A DNA stretch of 64,000 bases from Dactylis glomerata (GCA_007115705.1 QXEO01000247.1:13368933-13432932), one strand, 5' to 3'; positions 24,536 through 36,699 are shown, numbered from the stretch's first letter. The notes: generated from the sequence alone by a model not told the origin. Program-made: numbers and translations.

Positions 24536-24749
24536 TTTTCTTTCAAATTATAGAGGTTCAGGGGGTACCAGTTGAATCAAAATTGCACTTTGGGTACGGA
24601 CTCTAATTCAAGCCCAGGGCCAGCTTTCTTAAAAATAATGAATGTTTATTAAAAAAATTGATATTCATCTGCTTCTTAATACTTGCCTCTCCTCTTCTGC
24701 CGAGCTTAGGCATATAAGTAAACCGTTCATCGTGCTACTGCCCAATTAA
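24536..24749. other. Unassigned spacer
   Basis: About 210 bp between the truncated LTR6 and the LINE relic. I see no gene, no clear repeat end and no target-site duplication. Confidence 0.5.
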
Positions 24750-26150
24750 GCAATGGGCGTCACTAGCCCTGATAAGTTCAGGCCCATCTCTTTACAAAAC
24801 TGCTACGTCAAATTGGGGTCTAAATGCCTCACTAATAGGTTGCAGCCAATCATCCCTGCTATCATCATTAGCGACCAGACGGATTCATCAAGGGCAGGTT
24901 GGTTGCTGAAGATTTTGTCGATGCTACTGACATTGTTCAAATTTGTTTTAAAAGGAACCATCCATCATCTTCAAGATGGACTTTTAGAAGACCTTCGACT
25001 TCTGGGATGCTCAAGATTGAATTCTTATTGCAAAAGCCTTTGATGCCTTGAATTTTGAATCTACTCCTCCCTTCAGTGTGCTTATCAATGGTAAGCCTGA
25101 AAGGTGGATTTAATGCCCTCGGGGTGGCGGCAGGGAGACCCTCTCTCTCCATACCTCTTTATCATTTTGGTGGATGTCCTGCATTTGTTACTCAAAAAGA
25201 CGTTAGAGGAAGGTTTGATGTCTCACCCTATCGATGGCTCTCTTCTAGGGATGTAAACGGATTGGATCGGATCGGATTTTGCCTTTACCATATCCTCTAT
25301 CATGTGTTTTCGTCGGATTCGAACGGACGGATAATGACCGGATGCGGATTTGGAAATGGATATGTCTAATCACGGATTCAAAACAGAAATGGAGCGGACT
25401 CAGGGCGAAAACAAAACTAATCAGATCAGTATGTTTCAAAGTAGTTTAAAACCATACAACCAAAAAAATAGAAAAAAATGGTAACACGATAAAATGAATA
25501 AATATAACACGAATAATAATATGCACACATGACCTAAGATAACATCCACATATGTTTGAGTAGCCTAGTAGCCAAATAAAATTGTAATCTCTATGGTACA
25601 ATAACTATGTAATTGAGTTGAATGATTATCGAACAACTCGATAATTTACTAACTCCTTGTTATGCTATATTATCTTAACCTTTTACATCTCTACTCTCTT
25701 CACTTCCATGTTCTATGAAGATGATACATTAATCATCATTAAAGCCACGGTGCACTGCATCAACAATCTGACGATGGTTCTCTCTATTTTTTCAGAGGCC
25801 ACTGGCCTTCAGATTAACTTCCTTAAAAAGCATGTTTGCCCCAATTCCTCGACCTTCCCACTGCGTCAGACCTGGCCTTTTCTAGAGGTGAAAGGATCCA
25901 CAAGATTGGCCCTGGTGATTGATGAAGGAATGGGTTTCCTCCGTGGCTTCTTCATCGACTACTTCCTCTCCGATCGGCTCGCGGGGTGTGACAAGGACTT
26001 CTTTTGAAGTAGTGGTTCATCTATGTATTTCTTTGCTTGTTTGTTCGTGGCATGTAAGCTGTCTTTAGTACTATAATATAAAACTGCCTGTATAGGGCTT
26101 TGTTAATTCAAAGTCGGACACATATGTGTCTTTTATCTAAAATAATAATA
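24750..26150 (+). pseudogene. LINE (non-LTR retrotransposon) relic, reverse-transcriptase fragments
   Basis: The frame at 24753 reads DKFRPISLQNCYVKLGSK followed by TNRLQPIIP, typical of the fingers region of plant LINE reverse transcriptase. A damaged match to the QGDPLSPYLF region lies near 25126-25170. YEDDT (about 25719-25733), in place of the catalytic YADD, is followed by TGLQINF. Several frameshifts and stops separate the blocks. A 448-bp MITE (25246-25693) is inserted between the QGDPLSP and YADD regions. After about 25980 the sequence jumps to a 3'-end-like stretch ending TCTTTTATCTAAAATAATA (about 26131-26149), typical of cereal LINE tails. An endonuclease domain is not visible. This is a 5'-truncated dead copy. 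Confidence 0.75.
25246..25693. mobile_element. hAT-like MITE inserted in the LINE relic
   Basis: The left end is TAGGGATGTAAACGG and the right end, reversed, is TAGAGATGTAAAAGG (13 of 15 identical). The flanking 8-mers CTCTCTTC (25238-25245) and CTCTCTTC (25694-25701) are a perfect target-site duplication, the size expected for hAT elements. The interior is AT-rich with no coding capacity. Confidence 0.88.
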
Positions 26151-26594
26151 GTTTCATGCTTAGATGATGCCTATAAACAAATACAATTGCTATGTCCGTC
26201 ACTTGCGCAATATGCATGAAGAATCAGCTCTGCACCAAATCCTGATGTGCAATTTCCCAAGTGAAGTTTAGAATGTCCTTGGCCGTTTGAGCACGGCTTT
26301 ACGGGTGGCCGATTCCATTGAAACGTGGTGAAGTGCAATGGCTAGGAAGGGGCCGGTCTCCAAATTAACGATGGCAGTTTAAGGGGCATGTGAATTATGA
26401 AACGAGTAACCACAGAACGTTTCAGCATGAATCGCGTACTGAACATGAGGTGGTCTTCTTGATCAACAAAGAGATTCGTGTTTTCCGACAGGCCATGGCC
26501 GACTAGTTGTTTTTCTGTTCTTCCGTAGTACTCCTCTTATTTTGTTTTCCCTCCTTATAGCACCAGGGCGAATTTAGGTTCACATGAGGAATAG
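26151..26594. other. Unassigned spacer
   Basis: About 440 bp between the LINE tail and the CACTA element. It contains short direct repeats of AGCACCAGGGCGAATTTAGG-like sequence shared with the hAT end next door. No ORF of note. Confidence 0.45.
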
Positions 26595-26608
26595 GTTCAC
26601 TACAGCAC

Positions 26609-29600
26609 CAGGGCCTGTCATGAGATTTCTGGGGCCCTAGGCGAATTTAGGGTTTGGGGCCCCTAATGTAATTATTAAAAAAATCAATACTAGAAATATT
26701 TATTAAATGTTATCAATAAATATTGAAAGCATATTTGTAAAAAAATAATATCTAAACATTAACTTAAATCAATAAATGCCTTTGCGACTCAATCAATCAT
26801 ATGTTTTTGTTGCTGCCGAATGCATAATTTTTAGATGACATGACTATTTGATACTATTGCGCGAAAAGTTTTTACCGAAGAAGAGTAAATTCATTATGAT
26901 GTACACGAACTAATGAGTTGTTGTATTACCTTATTTCAGAAATATTTTTGCCTAAATTTGTGACGATTAATTTGAACCAGAGGTAGTACCAATCATGGCT
27001 TTGCAATCTGCCTTTACAAACGATCATGGAAATCTAACATGATGGAAAATGTGTCAAACTATTTTGGCACAGAAATATGAGCGTACATTGTGCATTGCAT
27101 TTCCGGGATGGGGTCGTTCTCCGTGGCGCTCGCGCGATACCATCCTTTCGTTTGCTTAAAGATAGAGCGTTTGGGCTGAATATTACCGTGCCGGCCCATT
27201 TACTTCCCGGTGATCTCGGTCACAGTCGACCGCGCCGCACATCTACTACGGGTGCGGGCTGATATTTAAACAGGTGATCCTCTTGTTGCGCAGGCGAGGT
27301 GGGACTGTTACGGCACATGAGGCCATCCAGATGACAGGCACGAGCCTTTCGGGGTGCAGGACTTTCACAGTGAAACATGCATATACGGGAACACTGATGG
27401 GACTAGACAACAGTGGCAGGATATACATGCACGCACATGGCCCATGCATGCGTGACCTCATGCCAGCCAGAGGAATCTGCACTACCCCGTGTATTTGCGT
27501 CCACCTTTGAACATGGACTTCTAAGAAAAATGTATAGTGTGAACTTGTAAGGAAATTATAAAAGTGAAAATAATGTGCACATGTAACTTATAACTTGGAA
27601 AAAAGTAGAGGAACAAAAATGTGATGCTCGTGGTCCTCGTGGAACAATTCATTTTTTCTATAAAAAATATATACTAATATCGAAAAGATACCCGTGGAAC
27701 ATGTCATGGCTACTAGTGAAGTTTAGTACCCATCGACCAAATTATATAAAATATTTAACGCATGAGGAACAAGCTCGGGGTGGAACAATAATGTACCATG
27801 GAAACAAATCACGCCCACTCAGAGATCATAATATAAGTGTCATGGAACTGCGGCCAGCAGTCGAATAAAATGGCGTACTATATGGAACAAAACATTAGAG
27901 TTCATTGAATAAACCATCACTACTAATGGGACAAAAATCTAGAAACAAAAGTTACAAAATATTCAAAAATATGGGAACAAAAAATTCCAAAAATCTAGGA
28001 ACAAAAGTAAAAAAAAAAGGAATAAAAATCCACGAACAAAAATTACAAAACTTGGGACCAAAATTTACAAAAAATCCGGGAACAAAAGTTTGAAAAAATC
28101 TAGGAAACAAAATTTTCAAAACTATGGGAACAAAAGTCCAAAAATCTGGGACCAAAAGTTTAATAAAATCCGGGAACGATAATTTGAAAAATCCGAGAAC
28201 AAAAATTACAAAATCCTAGAACTAAAATTACAAAAATCCGGGATCAAAAATTAAAAAAAATCCGGGAACAAAAAGTTACAAAAATCCGGGAACAAAAGTT
28301 ATAAAAATCTGAGAAACAAAATTACAAAAAATTGGGAACAAAAGTTACAAAAATTTCAAAAATATGGGAACAAAAATCCAGGAACAAAATTTAGGAACGA
28401 AAATTTCAAAAATCTGAGAACAAAAAGTACGAAAATACGAGAACAAAAATTACAAAAATCCAGAAACAAAAATTACAAAAATATGGGAACAAAAGTAACA
28501 AAAATTTCAAAAATATGGGAACAAAAATCCAGGGACGAAACATTCCAAAAATCTAAGAACAAAAGTTAAAAAATCTGAGAACAAAATCCAGGAACAAAAA
28601 TTCCAAAAATCGATGAACAAAAATTACAAAAATCTGGGAACAAAAATTACAAAAAATCCAAGAACTAAAATTACAAAAATCCTGGAACAAAAGTTACAAA
28701 AATCTGGAAAACAAAATTACAAATATCAAGGAACAAAAAATACAAAAATCTAGGAACAAAAGTTATAAAAATCCAGGAACAAATTTTTTAAAAATCTAGG
28801 AACAAAAGTTAAAAAAATCCGGGAACAAAAATTTCAAAATCCAAGAACAAAATTCTAAAAATTTGGGATAAAAATTCCAAAAATATAGGAACAAAAATCC
28901 AGGAACAATAGTTAAAAAATTCCAGAAACAAAAAGGAAAAATCTGGGAACAAAAATACGAGAACAAAAAGTACAAAATTCGAGGAACAAAAGTTTCAAAA
29001 ATATGGGAACAAAAATCCAGGAACAAAACATTTCAAAAATCTAAGAACAAAAGTTAAAAAAATCTATGAACAAAAATCCTGAAACAAAAATTTCGAAAAT
29101 CCAAGAACAAAAGTTTAAAAATCTGGAATCAAATATCCAGGAACAAAATTTTAAAAAATCTGGGAACAATCTTTTTTTTGGAAAAGAACACAATCCTACT
29201 AGAGAACAAAAACTAGTTTTAGGAAAAACATGAAAATATAAGAAAAATAATAAAAAAAGAAAAATAAAATAAACTTGTAGATCCGATTGTAGACTACGTA
29301 GCGAACAAGATCCGATTGTAGAAAAATAATAAAATGAACTAAAAAAGAAAAAGAAAAAATAACTAACTTGTAGATCCGATTGTAGACTAGGATAGGTACG
29401 TGCCAGAAACGAACTTAGTCCCGTCCCAACGAACTGTTGACTGAAGAAAAAAAAGCTACGTAGCGAACAAGATCCGAATCCAGCGCGCGAAGCATCGAAC
29501 GAATCCAGCGTGGGCCGAGCCCATCAGCAAAATCCTTCAGCGAAACGAGACGTCGGTAGCGCGCGTGCGCTACCGAGTCGTTCCCCCGGGATGGGTAGTC

Positions 29601-29901
29601 CTCTGCCTATTATCAACCCCATGGGCCCCGCCCAATTAATGGCTACGTTGCTAAAAAAATTGTGGAAAACTAATTAGCGGAAGAGGCCCAGGATAACAAA
29701 AAAGGCCTAACTTCATCATAACTATTCGCTCTTCCTCTTCCTCTTATCGCTCGGCAGTACGAGAGAAACAGTAACAGATGTACTCTAATGGCGACAAAGT
29801 GAGTTCCTCCGACGTCGCTGCTAGCTGGGATTTGGGGACCTCTTGATCTCGGGGGCCGGGGCGGCCGCACACCCTCCCCCCCCCCCTCAGGGTCGGCCCT
29901 G
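26609..29901. mobile_element. hAT-like (Tip100-type) element inserted in the CACTA end
   Basis: The left end is CAGGGCCTGTCATGAG and the right end, reversed, is CAGGGCCGACCCTGAGG. CAGGG(C)CGGCCC-type ends are known from the Tip100 branch of hAT. The 8-bp flanks TACAGCAC (26601-26608) and TATAGCAC (29902-29909) match at 7 of 8. The 3.3-kb interior has no recognisable transposase. It contains a GC-richer block at about 27080-27510 with short ORFs on both strands and a large minisatellite, so it is non-autonomous. Confidence 0.85.
27925..29175. repeat. A-rich degenerate minisatellite, period about 23 bp
   Basis: More than 50 imperfect units follow the pattern (C)CGGGAACAAAA(A/G)TTACAAAAAT. Units vary from about 17 to 24 bp by small deletions. 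The array lies wholly inside the hAT-like element. On the minus strand it reads as F/V/P-rich short ORFs, which are a by-product of the repeat and not genes. Confidence 0.85.
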
Positions 29902-30497
29902 TATAGCACGAATAGACTATGCCGACGGCCAGAAGTCGTCGGGTTAGGCTAAAAAGCCGTCGGCTTAGCCCCGACGGCTTCCGGTTAGGTGCCGTTGGCG
30001 TAATTGGACATCGGTTTAGTGCTAAATGCTGTTGGGTTAGCCTTTATCGTCGGTGTAGGCTAACCCGACGGCCTAAAAATACCGTTGGGTTAGGTCATTT
30101 TCAGTTTTTTTAAAAAATTCGAAATTTGGAAGAAAAATCAAATTTTTTATTTCTTTTGTAATTTTTTCTTTTCTTTTAGTTTTTTGTTATCTCTCTAATG
30201 ATACCGTAACAATGAATTCCCGATCGATAACCCATCCTTAGATTACTACAAGTCCAGCACGCTTAACTCCTAAGTTCTAGTTGAATAAGCTACCCCTACA
30301 CTACTAAGTCTTTATTGATATTAGCATATAATATCAATCCCCTTAAGACATATATGTCTATATGACTGTGTGTAAGTATGTATGTGTATATGTCTATATG
30401 TGTGTAGGTATGTATGCATGCGTATATGTGTTTGTTAACATTTTGGGAAAATTTATACAAATAAAAACATTAAAAAAATAAAAAAATAAAAAAAATC

Positions 30498-31620
30498 ATT
30501 TTGGATCCACAATACTTCATTTCTTCACTAAACTTTGCCCGTTAAAGCTGGACTCTGCACCTCCTGGCCATGAGCAGGAGTTTTGTATGTTGTCATTTTC
30601 ATGCGGGTCCCGAATCGAGTGTAAATAATTCAAAAAAATCAAAAAAATGTAAGACCTTCGTGTGGCGTCATTTTATATCACTTAGATGTGGGAAAAAGAT
30701 TCAAACCTTGATAAAAGCAATTTAACAGAAAGTCTTTTTACAAAAATGACCTACCACATTTGATGTTGCATGGCTTTTAGGTTAAATGAGCTAAATTTGG
30801 CCCTGATCGTGGAATAGTTTGTCAAAACGAGGCCATATAGGACACACACGTGGCCCTTGGGATGGCGTAGAACACCACGGAGACTGATTTTTGTTCATCC
30901 CATAAAAAGTGTGTTTTCCATTTTTGGAGTGTCGAAATCGGGTTCTTTTTGTGAGGCAGCTACGGAAACGGCAAATGGAAAGCTGGACACAACATCCCAC
31001 ATAAATATTAGACCACCTGGGATACACATATCAGCTCTCATTTCCTCGCGCAAACCTTCGGAGTTATTTTTTGGATTTTTATGAAAGCTCCTGCGGATTT
31101 CACTGGAACAGGGGTGGGTTTGCCCTTTAGCTCTAATAAGACGAGCTCCTAATTTTTTGCAAAAATCACTTTCAGATCCGCAACATGTCATTTCGTCACT
31201 AAACTTTGACCGTTAAAGCGGGACTCTTCACCGCCTAACCGCTAGCGGGAGTTTCGTGCATTGTCATTTTTATGCGGGTCTCGAATAGGGAGTAAGTAAT
31301 TCAAATAAAATCAAAAAAATTCAAGACCTTCGTGTGGCATCATTTTATATCACCTAGATGTGGGGAAAATTCAAACCTTGATAAAAGAAATTTACCAGAA
31401 AGTCCCTTCACAAAAATGACCTACCACATTCGAGGTTGTATGCTTTTGAGTCAAATGAGCTAGGTTTGGTCCTGATCATGTCATAGTTTTTCGAAACGAG
31501 GCCATATCGGACACACACGTGGCCCATGGGATGGCGAGGAACGCCACAAATGCCGATTTTCGTTTTGTCTCACGAAAAGTGCGTTCTCCATTTTCGGAGT
31601 ACCGAAATTGGGTTTTTAAA
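30498..31620. repeat. Two direct copies of a ~460-bp non-coding module inside the CACTA
   Basis: Copy 1 (about 30498-30960) and copy 2 (about 31163-31620) share ACTAAACTTTG, GACCTTCGTGTGGC, ATGACCTACCACATT, CGAGGCCATAT and GACACACACGTGGCCC in the same order. A diverged relative occurs twice in the large CACTA at 47340-47720 and 47990-48275. Confidence 0.75.
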
Positions 31621-31878
31621 TTTTCCTAATTCAAGTTTTTTTGCAAAAATATGTCGAAATTCAAGTTTCTTATTTTTTGAATTTTTTTTACCATTTTCTT
31701 TTATTTTTCGCAAAACAGAAAAGGCGATCCAACAAAAACGAAAATACCGATGGTCATATTTAAGCCGACGGCTGAATTTCGGCCATGCCCGAGGCCAGGG
31801 CCTATGCCGACGGCCCCGATAAAAAGCTATCAGCTTAGGCATTGGCCGTCAGCGTAGCAGTTTATTCCTGTAGTGGTT

Positions 31879-33339
31879 CACTCTTAATTAAAGTGCACAT
31901 ACATGCTTCCTTCCCATTGATTCGATACAGAATTAATTAATAGCCTTTGATTCGATGTACAATTGTACATATGCATCCACCAACATGTTATAAAAGGCAG
32001 CTTAAAACGAACAAGATGCTTATCACCCAATAGGTTCTGCAATCTGGAAGGAGAGAGGGAGAGAGAGAGAAATAAGCTCACTGTCATGTTTTCAGTTTTA
32101 ACCTGACCTTTGGATGTCGACGAAAACTATACACTAACAACTCGGTTTGTGGGCTTGAGAGATGTCAGGAACTAAAGGGTTAGCTGGACATCCCCATATG
32201 GTCAAGAAGACCTATATCCTCCGCCAACAACAGCTGACTTTCTTACTATGGCAGAAGCATTTTCTCGAGCACGCTCGCACAACATGCTGAAACCAAGTTC
32301 ACGGGGTAGTCCCTATCAAGAGGTCTGTCCATCCGGATCTGTAGGCCTCTCAGTGCACTTGTTTGGTGTTACGGCCGCCATGTTGGGCTCGTCGTGTTCA
32401 TGTGTGAGATCACCTCACTAATGTTATATTGTACAGCCATGGTTATGCTTGTTGTAAGCTAATTTCTTGTATATCTTTTATCCATGTGAGGAATGCAACA
32501 GCATTGTAACACCTTGGACATCTCCACAGACTTAAGTAAAAAAACCACCAAGATCATTACAAATTTCTACAGACCTTCCCTTGCATTTGGGCATACACAA
32601 CGTGAAGTTAATAAGACAAGAAGTATCGATATAAGTCAACCAAACATCCAACAAGTCTGTAATCCAAGAAACTTACTTCAGGAACACAAACTAAAGACTA
32701 CGCCTACAATAGCACGTATTAATTTCCAAACATGCATGGTAAAATTATCCAACAAGTTATTATGAAGGTAGTGTCTTTTAAATTTTGTATAACTCGTGAG
32801 GTGCCGATATAAAGGTGTGCTACTTCCTGCCATACATGAAAGTGTCTGAAAATCAAATAAAACCCAGAAATAGAAAGCAAGATTGACTAAGAAGAGACTT
32901 GGTCGAATGCAATTTAGAGCCTTAAGAGTGACAACCATATTCCACAAGAATACAACGTTAAAACACCAAGTTTCCGAAGGCTGACATTTTACGAGCCAAG
33001 AATTATCACAAAAGCATTGGCACATTAGTACAATTAAGATTTTCCAAGTTGCACATGACGAGCAATTAAGATTTTTCTTGTTGCACATAGGATGTAACTG
33101 AGAAAAATATCCTACACATGACATGCAATTAAAATTTTCCTTGTTGCACATAGGATACAACTGAGAAAAACGTCATGTGACATTTGAATCATGCTAGCGT
33201 GTTGCATTGCATTTAAGTTGCAACTAAAATGTGAATAAAAATTAGTCTCAACATATCTGCCTCAGCACACCCCCCCTAGAAATTTTTTAAAATAGTATTC
33301 ACCTACTATTCACAAATTAATTAACCCCAGTCACACTCA
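31879..33339. other. Unassigned region with short repeats
   Basis: About 1.5 kb with no recognisable element ends. A GA-rich microsatellite lies at 32049-32071. Around 33027-33170, three imperfect repeats of GCAATTAAGATTTTTCTTGT-type sequence (period about 50-60 bp) occur. A 160-codon minus-strand ORF (32678-33160) is cysteine-rich partly because it reads through these repeats. I do not consider it a gene. Confidence 0.5.
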
Positions 33340-35096
33340 CTCCCTCTGTTCCAGTTTATTAGACTCCCAAATGAGCGTAATGGCAACCTCAACAAGTGCT
33401 AATACGTGGAGAAGAAAATCTCACAATCTCACAATCTCTGCTTTCTCTCATTATATGTGGCGATTAATTAAGGAAGGACAGAGAACATGCATCCAAGCAC
33501 ATGCCACTAGTAGAAATTGAGGCTTTTGCACTGGTTTGCAACCCCCATTTGCACCGGTTTTGCAACCGGTGCAAAGCATCCGGGACTAAAGGGTCACCCT
33601 TTAGCACCGATTGTGCTGCAAACCGGTGCTAAAGGGGTTCCACGTGGCCTGTGCGGCTAGAGGACCCTTTAGCACCGGTTTGAGACACGACCGGTGCTAA
33701 AGGTCCGGTAGAATTTATGGTATAAATTTCGAGAAAAAAATTGAAAAAAATTTGAATATATTTTTCAGAATTTCTTAATATTCGGATATTTGAATTGTTT
33801 GACAGTTTCCACTCTAATCTCTAATCACCCCTATTCTCATGTCAAAGTATATACTCATGGTCCCAATTCCCGATCAGTCACCCATCCTCACACTACTCCA
33901 CACCCTTAGCACGCTTAACTTCTCCATTCCTTTCCTACTAGCTTCCAAGACTGCGCTCGCGACTTCTTGATGATACTATACTATGAATTCTATTAACTCA
34001 TACACTTTGATAACATATGATTTTACTTTTTTGGATTTAAAATAATTTTAAAAATGAGCAACAATGCTTAATTATTAATAAGCATCAATGATTTCCAAAT
34101 AATCTTTATGTATAATTTAATTATTAATTTTAAAACTCAAAATATTCAAAAAAATAAAAAACTTAAAAATTCCAAAATAATATAAAAACTTCAAAATAAC
34201 TAAAAAGTGGAAGGAATAATAAAAGGAATTCAAAATTTCAAAAAAAATCAATTTTTAATTTTTTTTTGAAAAAATCTAAAATCTTCCTGCTTTCATATTT
34301 CCCTTTGGAATTTTGAGAAGCAAGAATTTGTGCAAACGGCCTACGGCTGTTGAAATCGAATGTATTTTTTGCGTAGGTAGTTTTTCATATATTATACTTT
34401 TTTTCGAGTCCGTACGCAAAAGTTATAGCCGTTTTAATTTGAAACAACCTTTTTTTTGCAAAAATATCAAAATTCAAAATTTCAAATTTTCCATAAAAGT
34501 TGGTTGCGTGAGGTACATGCATGTCAAAGGATTTTGAAATTTGAAGTATTTATCATTTTTGTTTTTTTAGACATTTTTCTGCGCGGTGGGGGGTAGGCAT
34601 GAGAGGGAAAAATAGGTGTCAACCCTTTAGCACTAGTTCGTGGCTCGAACCGGTGCTAAATGTACCCCTTTTGCACCGGTTCGTGCCACAAACCGGTGCT
34701 AAAAGGTAATGACCTTTTAGCACCGGTTTGAGCCACGAACCGGTGCTAAAGGTCCCACCTTTAGCACCGGTTTGAGCCACAAACCGGTGCTAAAGGGTTA
34801 GCGCCTGCACGCAACCCCTTTAGCACCGGTTTGTAGCTTAAACCGGTGCTAAAGGTCCCTTACAAACCGGTGCTAATGTTCTAGCCTTACGAACCGATGC
34901 TAATACACCCTTTAGTCTGGGTTCGTAACACAACCGGTGCTAAAGCTCTGGACAGTTCCAAACGAAAGCCCTTTTTTTCTACTAGTGTGCATATGTGCAG
35001 TCGCTATTCAATCACTATAATTAATATTGATTTAAGACTAATGAATAGAAACAATCATAATTTAATTAGGTGCCTTATAAACCGGATCAAAGGAAG
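33340..35096. mobile_element. Stowaway-like MITE split by a CACTA element
   Basis: The left end CTCCCTCTGTTCCAGTTTAT and the reversed right end CTTCCTTTGATCCGGTTTAT match in 15 of 20 positions and agree with the CTCCCTCYGTYCC ends of Stowaway/Mariner MITEs. A TA lies just right of the element (35097-35098); the left TA is mutated. Without the CACTA the MITE is about 270 bp. Confidence 0.7.
33505..34987. mobile_element. Non-autonomous CACTA transposon (1483 bp)
   Basis: The ends are CACTAGTAGAAATTGAGGC and, reversed, CACTAGTAGAAAAAAAGGGC. A perfect TGC target duplication flanks it (33502-33504 and 34988-34990). Subterminal arrays of TTTAGCACCGGTT and its complement AACCGGTGCTAAA lie at 33520-33705 and 34630-34950. 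The AT-rich middle codes for nothing. Confidence 0.92.
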
Positions 35097-35104
35097 TACG
35101 AGGG

Positions 35105-36690
35105 GCCATCAAGGTCAATGATGACGTTGGCACATAGTTCCAAACACTGAAAGGGTCTTCGACAATGCGATCCGCTATCACCAATGCTATTTAATATAGT
35201 GGCAGATATGCTTTCCATAATAATCAAACGCGCAAAGGTTGATGGGCTCATTGAAGGGGTAATCCTGCATATTGTGGATGGGGGATTACCGATCCTTCAA
35301 TATGCCGATGACACAATTCGTTTTATGGAACATTCCTTTGAGAAAGCAAGCAATCTAAAATTGAATATTTCAGTATTTGAGCAATTATCAGGTCTAAAAA
35401 TTAACTTCCATAAAGGTGAATTGTTTCGTTTTGGTGACCCCCAAGATGAGGTCAGCGCTTATGCCGATTTATTTGGTTGTGGGCATAGCCAGTTTCCAAT
35501 GAGGTATTTGTAGAACCCGATCCATTATCGGAGACTCACAATTGCCGAATGGAAGCTCGTCGAGGAAATACTACAAAAACATCTTAGTAGTTGAAAAGGA
35601 AAGCTCTTATCACTCAGAGGGAGGTTGATCCTCACTTCTGAGTCGGGCTGATGGCAAGGAAGAAATATTTCTTCCGCCTAGGCACTTATTCCATTAAATA
35701 TGGTTTGGAGATTTGGTTCCGGGAGGATTGATGGCTAGGTAATACCACCCTTCGAGAATAGTATCCCGCATTGTATTCTATTGTTCGTTACAAGGGCGAT
35801 AATATCGATAAAGTGATGGAGTCTTCTCCTCCAAATGTAATATTCTGAAGGGATTTATCAAAGCAAAAACTTGTATCATGGAATGCCTTCAATGTTTGGC
35901 CAATGTACATCTACATAATGGACATGATGGTAAATTTTTGGTTAGCTCCATGTACAATGCATTAACTCAACCTAATGTTCCAGTCGCTAAACATTACAAT
36001 TATAAGCTTTGGAAGTTGAAAATCTCTTTAAGGATCAAGGTATTTGGATGATACCTTCGTAAGGGTGTAACTCTCACCAAAGATAACCTTGCAAAGCAAA
36101 ATTGGCATGGTTGTAAGATATATGTATTTTGTCATTAAGATGAATCAATAAAACACTTTTTTCCAATGCCGTTTCACCGGATCTATATGGTCAGTCATCC
36201 AACTAGCTTTGACCTTGTATTAGCTACGTAGTGTCACCAATATTTTTGAGAATTGGCTTAATGGCATTGATCTGGTTGAGAGAGCATATTAGGGTAGGAG
36301 CGATCACAGTTGTTTCGTCGCTATGGCTATGCAGAAATGGTAAACTGTATAATGGCATTAACTCTTCTCTTTTTCAGGTTATCTATCGATGTACTAGTAC
36401 TCTCTATTTATGGTCGTCTCTTCAGCGGGTGGAGCATTGAGACCTATTTATGGAAGTTTGTTGACGGTTAAGGCTATGATAAGGGATATTTTTTTACCAA
36501 CATGGATGACCACATAACTTGTACATTGAACATCCTTATTCATAGGTGATTTTACAATTTCTCATTGTGATATGTAATCTTACCTTTTTATTTTCTTTAT
36601 CTAACTGGATAATGGCTGTGTGTATCTTAGCTATGCAGAAACTAAATATAATCACTTAAGTCCTTTAAATAATAAAGCGCCTCTAATGGA
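35105..36690 (+). pseudogene. LINE relic, 3' half (reverse transcriptase to C-terminal region)
   Basis: It begins inside the RT domain: LKGLRQ(C)DPLSPMLFNIVA (about 35149-35205), where the first G of GDPLSP is C, then LQYADDTIRFM (about 35299-35331, intact YADD), then SGLKINFHKGE. After a stop near 35512 the C-terminal region continues in broken frames: LSLRGRLILTSEVGLMARK-like (about 35605-35660) and, from 36231, RIGLMALIWL and SSLWLCRNGKLYNGI, which resemble the end of plant LINE ORF2. The 3' end is an A-rich run near 36680-36695. It is 5'-truncated and dead. Confidence 0.78.
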
Positions 36691-36699
36691 AAAAAAGAG

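Larger units (their letters stand above)
26598..31875. mobile_element. Non-autonomous CACTA transposon (about 2 kb) split by a hAT element
   Basis: The left end begins CACTACAGCAC, interrupted after 11 bp by the hAT, and resumes GAATAGACTATGCCGACGG (29910-29928). The right end, reversed, begins CACTACAGGAATAAACTG and continues to a GACGGCC motif. A perfect 3-bp target duplication GTT flanks it (26595-26597 and 31876-31878), the size diagnostic for CACTA elements. CCGACGGC/GCCGTCGG subterminal repeats are dense at 29925-30080 and 31765-31860. Without the hAT the element is about 1.98 kb and encodes nothing. Its interior holds two ~460-bp direct copies (about 30498-30960 and 31163-31620). Confidence 0.88.

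Noticed and set aside
27077..27510. Short ORFs on both strands in the GC-richer part of the hAT-like element, possible captured gene fragment
   Set aside because: No recognisable protein motif, no consistent frame longer than 78 codons, no exon-like boundaries. It remains only a possibility.
27952..29026. F/V/P-rich minus-strand ORFs
   Set aside because: They are by-products of the A-rich 23-bp minisatellite.
27925..29175. Possible CRISPR-like array of regularly spaced repeats
   Set aside because: Units are contiguous and degenerate with no unique spacers, and the context is a plant nuclear transposon.
32678..33160. 160-aa minus-strand ORF, cysteine-rich
   Set aside because: It reads through short imperfect repeats, has no recognisable domain, no promoter or splice context, and lies in transposon-rich spacer.
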